A stretch of DNA of 64,000 nucleotides from Eutreptiella sp. 'Long Island Sound 2002' (GCA_964036045.1 OZ038384.1:30919771-30983770); one strand, 5' to 3'. Shown: positions 21,936-31,873, numbered from the stretch's first letter. Translations and numbers: made by a program. Notes: generated by a model not told the origin, from the letters alone.

Positions 21936-22849
21936 CTTCTTGGGTAGCGGATCTTTGGAAACAAGCCATAGCTCAGTGGATCCCTTCGAGTACTGCTGTG
22001 TGAGAGATCCCAGAATAAAGCAGGCCACGCAAATTGTTGTCAAACCCTCGTTGTCGTGCAACTTTCGGAGACCATCCAGCACTCCCACCACGTCACAAGC
22101 GGAGCCAACAATGAGAACAAGCGTCCCAAACACCAAATTGCGGCTGACAACGGAATGAATGCCTTCCATATGTGCCTTTGGAACTTCAACAATGATCAGG
22201 CAATGCGGCATGTTGGCCAGCGTAGAGTCAGCGGCGTACCAGATGCCATCCCAGTGATATGCATGACCCCATCCAGGGACTTGCTATCAGTCACCCCCGC
22301 CTCTGGGGCCTGAGACCCGATGATCACGGTGATGAAGTTGACATCAGCAGCGATCTTGACCTCAGGGTTCAACAAGGGACGTTTCAAGGCATCACGGAGG
22401 GGAGCATACGTAGGGTCACTCCAGATTGCAGCAGTGACGACATACTTCCAGGGGGGCCAGCAGTTCTTCTCAGACCACTTCCAATTGTACGTCTTGAAGG
22501 TGATATGGGTCTTCGACAAGAGACTCTGTTCACAGCGGGCCCGTTCTGCAAGCGTTTTGCGACTGGGGTCAACCAGGTCGTTGCCCGGGTCGCAGACATG
22601 ATGTTCCCACAGACGTGCAGCCTTCAGTTGCTTTGCCTTTTTTGTAATCATTGGCAGGGACACATTGCTTGAGCCCATGTACTGCGTAACCTCCTCGAGG
22701 TCTGGTGGGATGAGGCCTTCGATGCACTTCCAAAAGTGCAACTTTACTGGCAGTCCACGCTTCTCCAATCCATCGGCGGCAGCCACAGCCTTATCCCCCA
22801 TCACTTGCACCCAGGCGGCAATTGGAAACCAGGCTTTTCTGACAGTGTC
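21936..22849 (-). CDS. Internal exon(s) of P4-element protein, one frame change
   Basis: It starts after acceptor CTGATCTGCAG (22850-22860) with DTVRKAWFPIAAWVQ. It includes LPVKLHFWKCIEGL, YNWKWSEKNCWPPWKYV and DPTYAPLRDALKRPLL. Between about 22200 and 22260 the frame changes (frameshift or tiny intron) into PHCLIIVEVPKAHMEG, which aligns with the P3 protein segment LPRKVKVIHMEKTLLG. It ends LPKK at the donor 21936. Family unknown. Confidence 0.45.
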
Positions 22850-22881
22850 CTGCAGATCAGACAGGGGTGTGAGCAGACACA

Positions 22882-23215
22882 ACAGGAGGAATTCTGCTTT
22901 GACAGGCCGCATCAGTGAAATGTTGTCTAGTTCCAGACATCGTGGTCGAGGTACAGGCTTTGAAAGGGATAAAAAAAGTTGTGTCTGGTTCCAGACACAA
23001 TCAGGAGGAATTCTGCTTTGACAGGCCGCATCAGTGAAATGTTGTCTGGTAGCACACATGGAGGTCGAGGTACAGGCTTTGACAGGGATAAAAAAAAGTT
23101 GTGTCTGGTTTCAGACACACACAGGGAGAAGTATGCTTTGACAGGCCGCATCAGTGAGTTGTTGTCTGAAAGGGATAAAAATACATCAAGCGTCTGGTTC
23201 CAGACAACTGTGACA
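22882..23215. repeat. 120-bp tandem repeat with P4 hairpins, three copies
   Basis: Units start at 22882, 23002 and 23122. Each contains CAGGAGGAATTCTGC, TTTGACAGGCCGCATCAGTG and one or two P4 hairpins. The array lies in the presumed intron upstream of the exon at 22849. Confidence 0.85.
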
Positions 23216-23239
23216 GCCTTCGTTGTTGCATGGGACAAT

Positions 23240-23419
23240 TGTCCTGGCCAGGGACGCATGTGCACATAGTTCCTGTACTGCCACCCTGTGCAACACGAGG
23301 CATACCAGTGTCCCCTCCTTCAGTGTATAGCCACCCTTCACGTACAGCACTCCCAGGTGCTCTCGTATGGATTTCTCCTCCAGTTCATCGCGGTCCAGCT
23401 CAACACGCAGGAGTCCCAT
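23240..23419 (-). CDS. Possible small exon of the P4-element gene
   Basis: The minus strand reads MGLLRVELDRDELEEKSIRE then HLGVLYVKGGYTLKEGTLV, a protein-like segment between P4 hairpin clusters. There is no recognised domain and its splice sites are uncertain. Confidence 0.3.
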
Positions 23420-23854
23420 CCGTGTAGACAGCTTCGGCAGGGTCGTGGCAGACTACACAGCCTGTGATGCGACAGATGGTCACAACAGTTAACCCCTCCC
23501 CCCCCGACGAAGCGGCCGGTCACGCAGGAGAACGGGCAGGTCGAGATGGACGTCACAGGCGCAAGATATTTCACTGGTGTGGGCATGCAGTGTTGCAGTG
23601 CACTATCACGGTCGATATACCTGTGACGTGCCAGCGATTGACTCCCGTATGTGCAGAGAGACATCCGTACGAACCACTTGAGCAAGAAATTGCACTGACC
23701 ATGTTGGCGGTTCAGGATGGGCATTCATGTACTCCCGTGAGATTCGTCGACAGCCCTCGGCGATATGCTGCCCCGATAAGATCCAGTAGTGCCCCACTGC
23801 GTCACGCCACACTATGATTCGGATTTTGGCTGCACTTGGTGGATTCCTGCGTAG

Positions 23855-24127
23855 TTATGTCAACTTGTCCTGGACAAGATCTTCATCCAACACTCTGATT
23901 TGGCCATGCTCCCTTTTTTTGTCCCATGGCAGTCTGCTGAGGGGCAGCAGGACCTTCTGGTCTGCAGTATGGTCACCAATGTTCACTTGAGCATCTTTCC
24001 CCTTTGCTGTGTCACCACGTTTCCGCTTGTGCTTGGAGGGGGCATCGTCCACGGCACTGAATTGGGATGCCAGATCAATTGAGGGGTCTGCAGAGGGTTC
24101 AATGCTACCTTGTGAAAGATCAGACAT
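23855..24127 (-). CDS. Small hydrophilic protein or first exon, 90 aa
   Basis: ATG 24127 (MSDLSQGSIEPSADPSIDLA) to TAA. It has a basic patch (KHKRKRGDTAKGKDA) and a charged C-terminus. P4-rich DNA lies on both sides. No family is recognised. Confidence 0.35.
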   Translation of the reverse strand: MSDLSQGSIEPSADPSIDLASQFSAVDDAPSKHKRKRGDTAKGKDAQVNIGDHTADQKVLLPLSRLPWDKKREHGQIRVLDEDLVQDKLT

Positions 24128-24907
24128 GTTGGAACCAACTGGGTGCAAGACGCAAAATGACACAAAGGCGGGCCTTTTAGCAATGTGATTCTAACTTTCC
24201 AGGCTTCCCGACCTGAGCATACCGTTTTCACACTCAGACCACATCATGTGCAATACACAGGGGTGTAAAAAACACAGTCTGTCTGGTTCCAGACACAACA
24301 CTGTGCTTTTGAAGTGTGCAACAGGTGTGAAACGATTGAATGTCTGGTTCCGGAAAACTATGTACTGTTCTGGCAATTGACAAGGCATAAACAGTCAGTG
24401 TCTCTTTCTAGACACATTTGCAGTCCAATTCCGAGTTAGCTTGCTACCCAATGTGATTCTAGCATTTCCCAGAACAGAGCAGATGACGTTGCAGGCAATG
24501 GAGGGCACAACACACAGTCTGTCTCGTTCCAGACACGACGCCTTGACTTCAGCAGATGACATGGGTAAAAAATCATTAATTGTTTGGTACCAGACGGCTA
24601 CGGTACTTCTTTGGGCACTAGAGGGGGTACAAACAGTTGGTGCCTGGTTCGAGACACACATGCATGGTGGCTTCCTAAGCCGGGTATTCGGTTGGTCAGG
24701 GTCACATGTTGTGGTTTTCCGGTGAAATAGGGATGTAAAGCAATGCAACAGTGCACGTACGCGCGCATCTCATCAGTCCAGCACTGCGTTGGTTGACATT
24801 AGTGGCCCCTGCGGGAGTACCCCGGTGTTGCTGTGGTAACCAACTCCAGCCCTGTGTCTGGTTCCAGACACACACCTTTGACGTGCCCAGGCCACTTCGG
24901 CGGGGTG
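24128..24907. other. P4-rich stretch without a gene
   Basis: Seven P4 hairpins about 60-120 bp apart. Probably an intron or intergenic gap of the P4 element. Confidence 0.5.
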
Positions 24908-26022
24908 TCAGCACTCCATTGAGTCATCCTCCAGACTCACAACCTCATACTCCTCCATTTCTTGCAGTAGGACAACAGGTGGTGGTTCATCATCCTGTGC
25001 GTCCACGTCCACTATCAAATCCCCCACGGACCGGGGTGAACTTGAATCCGAGACAATTGCAGCTTCCGGGGCCTCATCGTCATCATCTGCTACCGCAATT
25101 GCTGCGTCCCGCACCCGCTGAGCCTGTGCATCTCGGCCTGCATGCTCCCGGGGGTCTCTGCCTGGAACAATGGTTCTCAACAAGCGTGAGACCTCATCCG
25201 TGGGCGAATGCGCTGCGCGTGTCAATGTGGAGACTGATCTAGTCAACAGTCTCTGGTACAGGGCCACACCGCCGTTGTCCAGTGGTGGCCCTGGGAATTT
25301 CAAGTCCTCAGGGACAGCGGTGAATGCTGCCTTCTTTCCACTGTTCCATTCAACATGGACCATGCGGTTCGTTGTAATGGCCAACAGGAACCTGCGTAGC
25401 CGTGACGACATGATCGCAACCGGTCCACTGCGGATCTGCCCCCGTGTCTTCTTTTCCCCGCGCTTTGGTGGTGCCATGCTCAAAAACAGGTCCAATGTGT
25501 GGTCAAAAGTCTTCATCTGGGGGTATGCGCGGCACCTAGATCCGAGACGACTCAACATGGCCTCCAGGGGCTCCTCAGCATAACAACAGCCCGGAACGGC
25601 GTCATTCCAGGGTAACCACAACAGAAGGGCCACACAAAGGGTGCGTACGTAGGGGACGATACAGTCAGTGTCCATTGTTAAGGCTACAATCAATACCAAA
25701 CTCAACTCCAATACTTTGCGGGCCGTACGGCCTGTCCCTGCTCGTCGACCATCCCAGTTGCAGTCACGAACCGAGTTTCCAAGGAGGAACGCAGCCGGAA
25801 TGTAGAAGTGCAGGAGGTTCTTCAGTCCAGTCAACCATACGAGTGGTAGCTTGCGGGATGCCTCTGGAAACTGCATGATTGAAGGCTCCTTGTGTACAAT
25901 GCGGTCCTCAACGTTGGGTGCGGCTAACGGTAGGGCACAAAATTGCTTCTCAATGTGCAACAGCTTTGGGTGGCACATGATCTCTTCATCTACCGCGGGC
26001 ACTTGCTGCCCAAGGTAGCCCA
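24908..26022 (-). CDS. Unknown P4-element protein, truncated at its 5' end by piggyBac A
   Basis: The frame runs from the left end of piggyBac A (26023) to TGA 24908, about 370 residues, opening GYLGQQVPAVDEEI. It contains HYIEKQ-like helices, KLPLVWLTGLKNLLHFYIPA, a Leu-rich hydrophobic stretch (LLWLPWNDAVPGCC), a basic block (APPKRGEKKTRGQIRSG) and a long acidic C-terminus (DDDDEAPEAA, DVDAQDDEPPP). The start is missing because the TIR of element A interrupts it. Function is unknown. Confidence 0.45.
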
Positions 26023-26026
26023 ATAT

Positions 26027-26040
26027 TCCTTTGGCTACCA
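26027..26040. repeat. Left terminal inverted repeat of piggyBac A
   Basis: ATAT then TCCTTTGGCTACCA, identical to the left end of piggyBac B at 27737. A matching right end for A was not found by eye. Confidence 0.6.
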
Positions 26041-26094
26041 TCTGTACGTTTCTGGCCGGAGGCGCGCTTTTGTGGCCCACGGTGTTGCACGTAA

Positions 26095-26280
26095 GGTTTT
26101 GAAAACGCGTAGAGCGCGCACAACGTGTACAACACGTACAGACGAAGTAACACGCACAGAACGCGTAGCACGCCGAACACGTGCCTCCGGAGGCACGTGC
26201 AGAATTGGAATACCGGACCGCGCAGAACGCGCAGAACGCGCACCACGTCGCTTTGCACACGAGCGCACATCGAGGAGGGG
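26095..26280. repeat. P7 repeats (CGCAGAACGCGCAG)
   Basis: Clustered ACGCG/CGCGT, GTGTACAACACGTAC and the palindrome GTGCCTCCGGAGGCAC, then tandem GCAGAACGC units. The same set recurs at 31675-31800 on the other side of piggyBac A. Confidence 0.7.
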
Positions 26281-26407
26281 CCGCGTCCTCACAGTTGCGT
26301 ATCCAGCCTACGCGGTTGTCCCCCAGGGTTCGCACTGGTCCCATGGGTAGGGATAGCAAAGGCTCCGCCTCCATGATCGTCTCGTTCAAGCCCCCCATTC
26401 CACCACA

Positions 26408-27736
26408 TTACTCCTCATCCTCCCCGTCCTCCTCATCCTCCTCGTCCTCCTCATCCTCCTCGTCCTCCTCGCCTTCCTCGTCCTCCTCGCCTTCCTCGTC
26501 CTCCTCACCTTCCTCGTCCTCCTCGCCTTCCTCGTCCTCCTCATCCTCCTCGTCCTCCTCGTCCTCCTCGTCCTCCTCGTCCTCCTCGTCCTCCCCGTCC
26601 TCTTCGTCCTCCTCATGGTCCTCCTCCCACACCTCGTCGTCGTCCTCGTCTACCTCCATGTCCCGTGCGCCTTGCACACCTCCATAGCCATGTCCCGGTG
26701 CAAAGCACAACACGTGGAACGCCTTTCCACAACCGGTACATTCATAGCCGGTTCTTCCCCTCTTGCAAAAATGGCACACACGCCGCCGTTGTGTCGCCAC
26801 CGGCACGTGTACCTCTTGTCGGCGGGGGTGGACAAAGTACCGCCGCCGCGACACTTGCCATTGCCATTCCCACATACTAGTGGTCTCCTTGCAAAGTCCC
26901 AATTGCCGGCAAGTTGCGAACACATTCACAACCGCGTAACGGAGCACGAACGCACGCACCGCGTGGGCCCATGTCATCTGGCGGCCAACCTGCCTCATCT
27001 GCAGGGCCATCTGGTTCACACCATCGACACCGCGCGACAGTGTGCGGTACGCCGCCACCACGGGGTGCACTTCCCGCCCGCTTCGCCGGTGAGGTGGTCC
27101 CTTTCGGGCAAACCACACATTCGTCAACATCGGCACAACGCGGAGGGGTTTGTGCCCGACCTTCGGATTCTTGTACGTGCACAAACTGTACTTGAAATCC
27201 GCAACAGTGCACACCGCCGTCTGCCCCTCCTGCACCTGCTTCCCGGCCCATGTCACGCCGTACGTGGACCTCTTCGTCATCATGAGGAATGCCCGCTTGT
27301 TGGCGGCCAATTGCTTTGCAAGGCCGTGGGACCCGAAAAAGGAGTCGGAACATAGCACCGTCCCCTCGGGCAGCAATGAAGCCCACAACTTCATGATGTT
27401 TTTGGCATCAAAGTTTCCCGCCGCAGTGCCGTAGCGGCGTACCCGGCCACGTAAACCGGTGTACAAATACATGTCCACCACGTACCCCCATGTTGCATCC
27501 GCCAGGCAATACAACTTTATCCCGGTTGGGTGCGGTTTCCGGGCAAAGAACATTTTCAAGAGGCCCGCTAGCATCCCCTTGTGGGGCACCACGGACTCAT
27601 CGCCGCAGGCCCCACCCCCCCATGCACCACGCTCCCGCCCATTGGCCATTGCAGTCTTCCAGTGGCGAGACGACATCGGTACGTAGCAACCGTTGCAGCA
27701 AGTAATATTGGCGACGCGTCAGCATGTTTGCCATAT
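26408..27736 (-). pseudogene. piggyBac A transposase, C-terminal part
   Basis: The frame enters at the insertion point (27736) as MANMLTRRQYYLLQRL. After a one-base shift at a G run near 27612 it carries the DDE core: GACGDESVVPHKG (first Asp), LCSDSFFGSHG (second), RGVDGVNQM (third). A Cys/His zinc ribbon follows (CHFCKRGRTGYECTGC, HVLCF), then an unusually long Asp/Glu-only tail encoded by a CCTCCTCGT microsatellite. The N-terminal part lies at 31294-31601. It is disrupted by element B but otherwise well preserved. Confidence 0.85.
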
Positions 27737-27867
27737 TCCTTTGGCTACCATACGCGAATATTTTCACAGCCGGTCCACCGGTCTTTATTAACTCACCGTC
27801 TCGACTAGGCAAAATCACCAACTGTTCAGTTGAGACCGTTTCGCGCCACTTTAGCTTTCCGTAGCGA

Positions 27868-27930
27868 ACCGGTTAGTTCGGGGAGACCGGTCGGACCGGT
27901 CCGACCGGTCTTTGCAAACTGAACGGACCG
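27868..27930. repeat. P5 palindromes, left subterminal
   Basis: GACCGGTCGGACCGGTCC-type hairpins just inside the left end of piggyBac B, before a GTGT-rich stretch to about 28035. Confidence 0.85.
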
Positions 27931-28102
27931 GACCATTTTAGCACACTTTAGCACGCTTTGGAGCACTTGGTGATGCGTGTGTAATGTGTGTGTCCGCATG
28001 TGTGTGTTGTGTGTGTGCGTGTGCTGTGTTGTGCGTGTTCACACCTTTGCACAGACATTGCAATGCATGGGAGTCAATCCTCACAAGACATCTATTCATG
28101 GT

Positions 28103-29464
28103 TCATTCATGATGGTCCGCAAAGCATTCGACGTGTAGATAGCACCCACATGCTTTGCACTTGTATCGAGTGGTGCCCATCCCACAATGTACACAAAAGC
28201 CCCGCTTCCCAACCACTATTGGTAAATGCTTGTCCACCACCTCAATTTGCCTTGGCGGAAACATGTATCTCATCAACCTCCATTGCCAGTCAAACATTGT
28301 TTCAGCCCCCGGACTAAGGCACAACGCTTGGCATGACGTAAATGCATTTGTTGCCGCTATCCTTAACACCATCCCCCCAAGTGCCTTCCACCATGATTGA
28401 AACCGGTGCTCTTCCCGGTGTTGTAAGCACATTTGGTTAAACGTATCCACCCCCGGGGCAAACCTACGGTAGTTGGCAATTATCCATGGTAGGTGGTATC
28501 GTCCACTTCGGTGTGGGAGCGAACCTCCGGTTAAGCAATTGGTTAGTAGTGGTACCACCTTTGCCGGCTTGCGCCCCACTTTGGGGTTTTTGTATACCGA
28601 GAGTGCATACCGATGTTCCTTGTGCACCACCGTGTTCACATCCCCCGGGTCTAATCCAACGTTCCCATCTTGCACCAAAGCACTTGTGGAAGTGAGCATC
28701 AAGAACGGACGCTCTTGTGCACTTAGCATCGCCGCCGCATCATGGGACCCAAAGAATGAGTCCGCCACAAGCACCTTTCCGGGTGGAGTCACATCATTCC
28801 AAAGTTGCACGATCTCAAAAGCATTGTAGTGGCCTGCAAACCGGCTCCGGGACTCTGGACCCACACGAGGGGCTGCACCACGGTACAAATACACATGCCA
28901 AATGTAATGGCTTTGTGCGTCGCACAACGCGTACAGTTTCACACCGGTGCTGTGAGGCTTGCGCGGTATGAACTGGCGGATCACAAATAACCCCTTGTGG
29001 GGGACCACGGTCTCATCCCCGCACACCACGTCACCTAGTTCCCATCCGCCTTGCCAGTGCATCGTGCACAACTCAATCAACGCATCTGCATCCGGGTCCG
29101 CAAGTCGCTGCAGCACATAAAACTGTCGCCTGCTAGGAAACAGTTCCGCCATGTATGCATTGTAGTGCATACTCTCTTTGTCCCACACATCATCTATTCT
29201 GCGCGGCTGCAGCATGCCCAAGCCAACTCGAAACAGCACGTACCGCGGAAGAAGGTCCACTAGGTCTATCCGGTTGGCCTCTTCCAAACACAGCGTCATG
29301 GCCTCCAAACTTGGCCGGAACATGAAGTTCCAGACGGCAACGGGGGTCTTGCCATCCTCGGTGCCCTCCAAGAGGCTGCGCCCTTTGCGGAGTTCATCTC
29401 CAAAATCCCATTGGGCCTCTAGGGGGGCCAGGGGTCTTGGTTCCCATGGTGTAGCAGCAGGCAT
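28103..29464 (-). CDS. piggyBac B transposase, apparently intact
   Basis: 453 residues from ATG 29464 to TGA 28103. The DDE_Tnp_1_7 fold signatures are in order: VWDKESMHYNAYMAELF, CGDETVVPHKG (first Asp), KPHSTGVKLYALCD, LVADSFFGSH (second Asp), PGVDTFNQM (third Asp), FDWQWRLMRY. A C-terminal Cys/His ribbon (CVHCGMGTTRYKCKAC, HVECF) completes it. The ATG follows a strong acceptor (TTTTTTTTTCAGGC), implying a 5'-leader intron that holds the P5 cluster 29530-29710. It would cut and paste element B, and perhaps also A, which has the same left TIR. Confidence 0.9.
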   Translation of the reverse strand: MPAATPWEPRPLAPLEAQWDFGDELRKGRSLLEGTEDGKTPVAVWNFMFRPSLEAMTLCLEEANRIDLVDLLPRYVLFRVGLGMLQPRRIDDVWDKESMHYNAYMAELFPSRRQFYVLQRLADPDADALIELCTMHWQGGWELGDVVCGDETVVPHKGLFVIRQFIPRKPHSTGVKLYALCDAQSHYIWHVYLYRGAAPRVGPESRSRFAGHYNAFEIVQLWNDVTPPGKVLVADSFFGSHDAAAMLSAQERPFLMLTSTSALVQDGNVGLDPGDVNTVVHKEHRYALSVYKNPKVGRKPAKVVPLLTNCLTGGSLPHRSGRYHLPWIIANYRRFAPGVDTFNQMCLQHREEHRFQSWWKALGGMVLRIAATNAFTSCQALCLSPGAETMFDWQWRLMRYMFPPRQIEVVDKHLPIVVGKRGFCVHCGMGTTRYKCKACGCYLHVECFADHHE

Positions 29465-29529
29465 GCCTGAAAAAAAAACAGAATACAAGCTTTTGCTGAC
29501 CAGTCTTGGCAAACTACCCTAAACCATTC

Positions 29530-29710
29530 AGACCGCTTCACTTTAGATCACTTTGTCCAGAGACCGGTTGGACCGGTCTTTGCAAACTACTCTAAACCGT
29601 TCGGACCGGTCCACTTTAGCTCACTTTGTCCAGAGACCGGTCAGACCGGTCTTTGCAAACTACTCTAAACCGTTCGGACCGCTCCACTTTAGTACACTTT
29701 AGTACACTTT
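29530..29710. repeat. P5 palindromes upstream of the transposase
   Basis: Two to three units of GACCGGT(C/T)GGACCGGTC plus TTTGCAAACTACTCTAAACC and CCACTTTAG, period about 66 bp. It lies in the presumed 5'-leader intron. Confidence 0.85.
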
Positions 29711-29902
29711 AGACTTTCTTTGCTCCCAAACCAAACACGCAGCAGAAATCATGGAATCATGCAATCCTGGAATCATGTCGCTGGTGTCCCATCAAGCACA
29801 TGTCTGGCACACGTCTGGCACACACCGGCCACACAGGACCGAAACAGTTCGTCGATAAAATCAAAAGGGAATAGCAAATAGCAAAAGCAAATAGAAAATG
29901 AG

Positions 29903-30085
29903 TTACTCATCCTCATTATCCTCGTTATCCTTCTTCTCTTCCCCGGTCTTCTTGTTGCGGGCCTCGAGCTGCAGCGCGAGTCGCGCCTGTTGTGCGGCGA
30001 AGGCCGGGGTGATTTTCATCCCCGGAATCCCGGTAGCAGCAGCAGCGGAAGCCGCCTGCAGCTGAAGTGCCTGGGTGCAGGGCTC
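29903..30085 (-). CDS. Accessory gene of piggyBac B, last exon
   Basis: It starts after acceptor TTCCTGTTTCTGCAG (30086-30100) with EPCTQALQLQAASAA and ends KKDNEDNEDE at TAA. It is an Ala/Gln-rich helix followed by a charged tail. Phase 0 with the exon at 30330-30761. Confidence 0.55.
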   Translation of the reverse strand, partial: EPCTQALQLQAASAAAATGIPGMKITPAFAAQQARLALQLEARNKKTGEEKKDNEDNEDE

Positions 30086-30329
30086 CTGCAGAAACAGGAA
30101 GTAAAGTGGTTTCAACCGAACGGACCGGTACACTTCGTGACACTTCGTTCAAGGACCGGTCGGACCGGTCTTTGCAAACTGTCCTAAACCGTTCGGACCG
30201 GTCCACTTTAGCACACTTCACACGAAGACCGGTCGGACCGGTCGTTGCAAACTGTCGTAAACCGTTCGGACCGGTCCACTTTAGCACACTTTAGCACACT
30301 TTAGCACACTTTAAAACGAATTGAAGCAC
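30086..30329 (-). other. Intron (244 bp) with P5 palindromes
   Basis: Probable donor CGT/GTGCTT (exon end 30330) and clear acceptor TTTCTGCAG/GAG. It is filled with P5 units (30105-30310), including TTTGCAAACTGTCCTAAACC spacers. Confidence 0.55.
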
Positions 30330-30761
30330 ACGCTCCTCCTCCTCCTCGTCTTCTTCGTCCTCTTCTTCCTCGTCCTCGTCTTCGTCTTCGGACTCCTCGT
30401 TCACTTTCCTTTTGCGGGACTGCGCTGCTCGGGCCGCAATCCTCTGGCCCGGAGTAGATGTCTTCGCCTCCGCGATCACCCAACATCCGAGCACGTCCTC
30501 GGTGACGAAGTCAAGCTCGCCCTTGCTGATGCTGCGCTTCAAGCCCCCGGTCTTCTGGTCCTCCGTGAAGTAGATTGTCCCGGATAGGGACATTTTACCG
30601 GACGCCTGCGACTCGCACGTGCCGGTGTAGCGGCCGCCGTGCGAGCCCTTCAGCAGCAGCACCACCCGGTCGCCGGCCCGGACCTTCTTGAGGGCCGTGG
30701 GCACGGGCGTCTCGGCATCCTTCACGCCGGGGATCTTGGTGCCGGGGCCTGAAATCGGCAT
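30330..30761 (-). CDS. Accessory gene of piggyBac B, upstream exon
   Basis: ATG 30761 (MPISGPGTKIPGVKDAE); an acceptor-like TTTCAG inside codon 5 leaves open an earlier first exon. It has a beta-rich segment (VRAGDRVVLLLKGSHGGRYT, LSGTIYFTEDQKTGG, FVTEDVLGCWVIAEAKT) that could be a small SH3/tudor-like barrel. A basic RKRKVNEE patch and a long acidic run precede the donor. About 205 residues when spliced. piggyBac elements usually carry only the transposase, so this gene is unusual. It is not recognised. Confidence 0.5.
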
Positions 30762-30784
30762 TAAAGAAGACTAAGCAACAAAGC

Positions 30785-31285
30785 GGGGAAGAGCGGTCTG
30801 ACCGGTCCTGTGAAAAGGCAGCAGGAAGTAGGGGACCAGGACGAGGTTCGGAAGACCGGTCTGACCGGTCTGCATGAAACTGTTTGAACCGATCTATTTT
30901 CATGCTAATGGTGCATCCCACCCATCATGCATCGTTGAAACACCCAAGAGGACATGGGAAGCAAAGTCTGTGTATGTGTGTGTGGTTTGTGCATGGTGTG
31001 TGGTGGCGTGCATGCTGCAACGAGCGCGCAAAGGTAGGTTTGGGAGGCAAGTGTAACAAAGTGCTCCAAAGTGTACCGAAGTGGTCCGGTCCGTTCGGTT
31101 TGCAAAGACCGGTCCCACCGGTCTCTGAAACTGGTCTTACTGTTTTTCTCTAAAATACTATTGAGTCTAAGAAAACCACCAAAACCATCATTTCCGCCAC
31201 ATTCAAAAACCCTTGACACAATCCTTTGCCAGAAAGTGATAATTTTCCCCACAAGACCAGACCGGTCCTCCGTCCGGTCTGGTAG
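30785..31285. repeat. P5 palindromes, right subterminal
   Basis: GACCGGTCTGACCGGTC near 30790 and 30860, GACCGGTCCCACCGGTC near 31108 and ACCGGTCCTCCGTCCGGT near 31262, adjoining the right TIR. No gene is seen between 30762 and 31293. Confidence 0.8.
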
Positions 31286-31293
31286 CCAAAGGA

Positions 31294-31601
31294 ATATAGG
31301 GATTGTATAATAGGCCCTTGCGGTCCCAAACCCCGTCCACCTGCATTGGTCGCACCATCCCAAATAGAATTAGAAATGCATTGTACCTACGTACTAGAGG
31401 TAGCAGGTCTGGCCTTCCGTGGTCCCGTAGGGCTTGGCATTGTAGATTCTCTATGGGGGCCATGATATGGTCCCACACCTCGTCCTCAGTATAGCCCATG
31501 AGCCAGGATTCCCCGGGCCGGATACCGTACTGGATATCGGCCGCACAGTCCTCCCGTGGGAGCCTATGGTCGTACAGCGGTGGTTGAAATTTTGGTGGCA
31601 T
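31294..31601 (-). pseudogene. piggyBac A transposase, N-terminal part
   Basis: ATG 31601 (MPPKFQPPLYDHRLPRED) runs to the insertion point, ending VDGVWDRKGLLYNPY. It aligns with the N-terminus of piggyBac B (LPRYVLFRVGLGMLQP..., VWDKESMHYNAY). The gene resumes at 27736. Intact apart from the insertion. Confidence 0.85.
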
Positions 31602-31674
31602 CACAAACAAAGATTGTTGAGAAATGAGACTCTGTAGAACACGCAACACACCAGTGGCAGTTCCAGAGGCAACA

Positions 31675-31800
31675 GCAGAGGCAACAAAAGCGGAACGCGC
31701 AGAACGCGCAGCACACGCAGAACGCGTAACACGACCTCCAGAGGCAGACACAGAAGCAGACACGTAGAGCGCGTATTACACGAAACACACGCAGGACACG
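31675..31800. repeat. P7 repeats upstream of piggyBac A
   Basis: GCGGAACGCGCAGAACGCGC, CACGCAGAACGCGTAACACG and CCTCCAGAGG, the same repertoire as 26095-26280. Confidence 0.7.
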
Positions 31801-31873
31801 GGATGGGGCAATGGGGGCGGCAACACGAACAAGTCAATTGTTGCTTTCTTGAAACGGTGTCCGTGCACCCTAC

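Larger units (their letters stand above)
20730..24880. repeat. P4 dispersed palindromes (GTCTGGTTCCAGAC)
   Basis: About 15 copies of the hairpin GTCTGG-TT-CCAGAC, often extended to TTGTGTCTGGTTCCAGACAC, lie near 20730, 20803, 21785, 21848, 22927, 22983, 23045, 23104, 23192, 24280, 24341, 24400, 24520, 24580, 24642 and 24858. They fall in the gaps between coding pieces and avoid the long coding exons. Confidence 0.85.
27737..31293 (-). mobile_element. piggyBac B: complete 3557-bp transposon inside piggyBac A
   Basis: The ends are TCCTTTGGCTACCA (27737-27750) and its exact reverse complement (31280-31293). Both sides carry ATAT (27733-27736, 31294-31297). Collapsing the ATAT pair restores the reading frame of the host piggyBac across a conserved N-x-Y-M-A motif, which confirms the boundaries. 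Contents, all minus: a two-exon accessory gene and an intact transposase, with P5 palindromes in every gap. TTAA is the usual piggyBac target; ATAT is unusual. Confidence 0.85.

Noticed and set aside
26181-26687. Plus-strand poly-Ser ORF
   Set aside because: It is the antisense of the acidic tail of the piggyBac A transposase, encoded by a CCTCCTCGT microsatellite.
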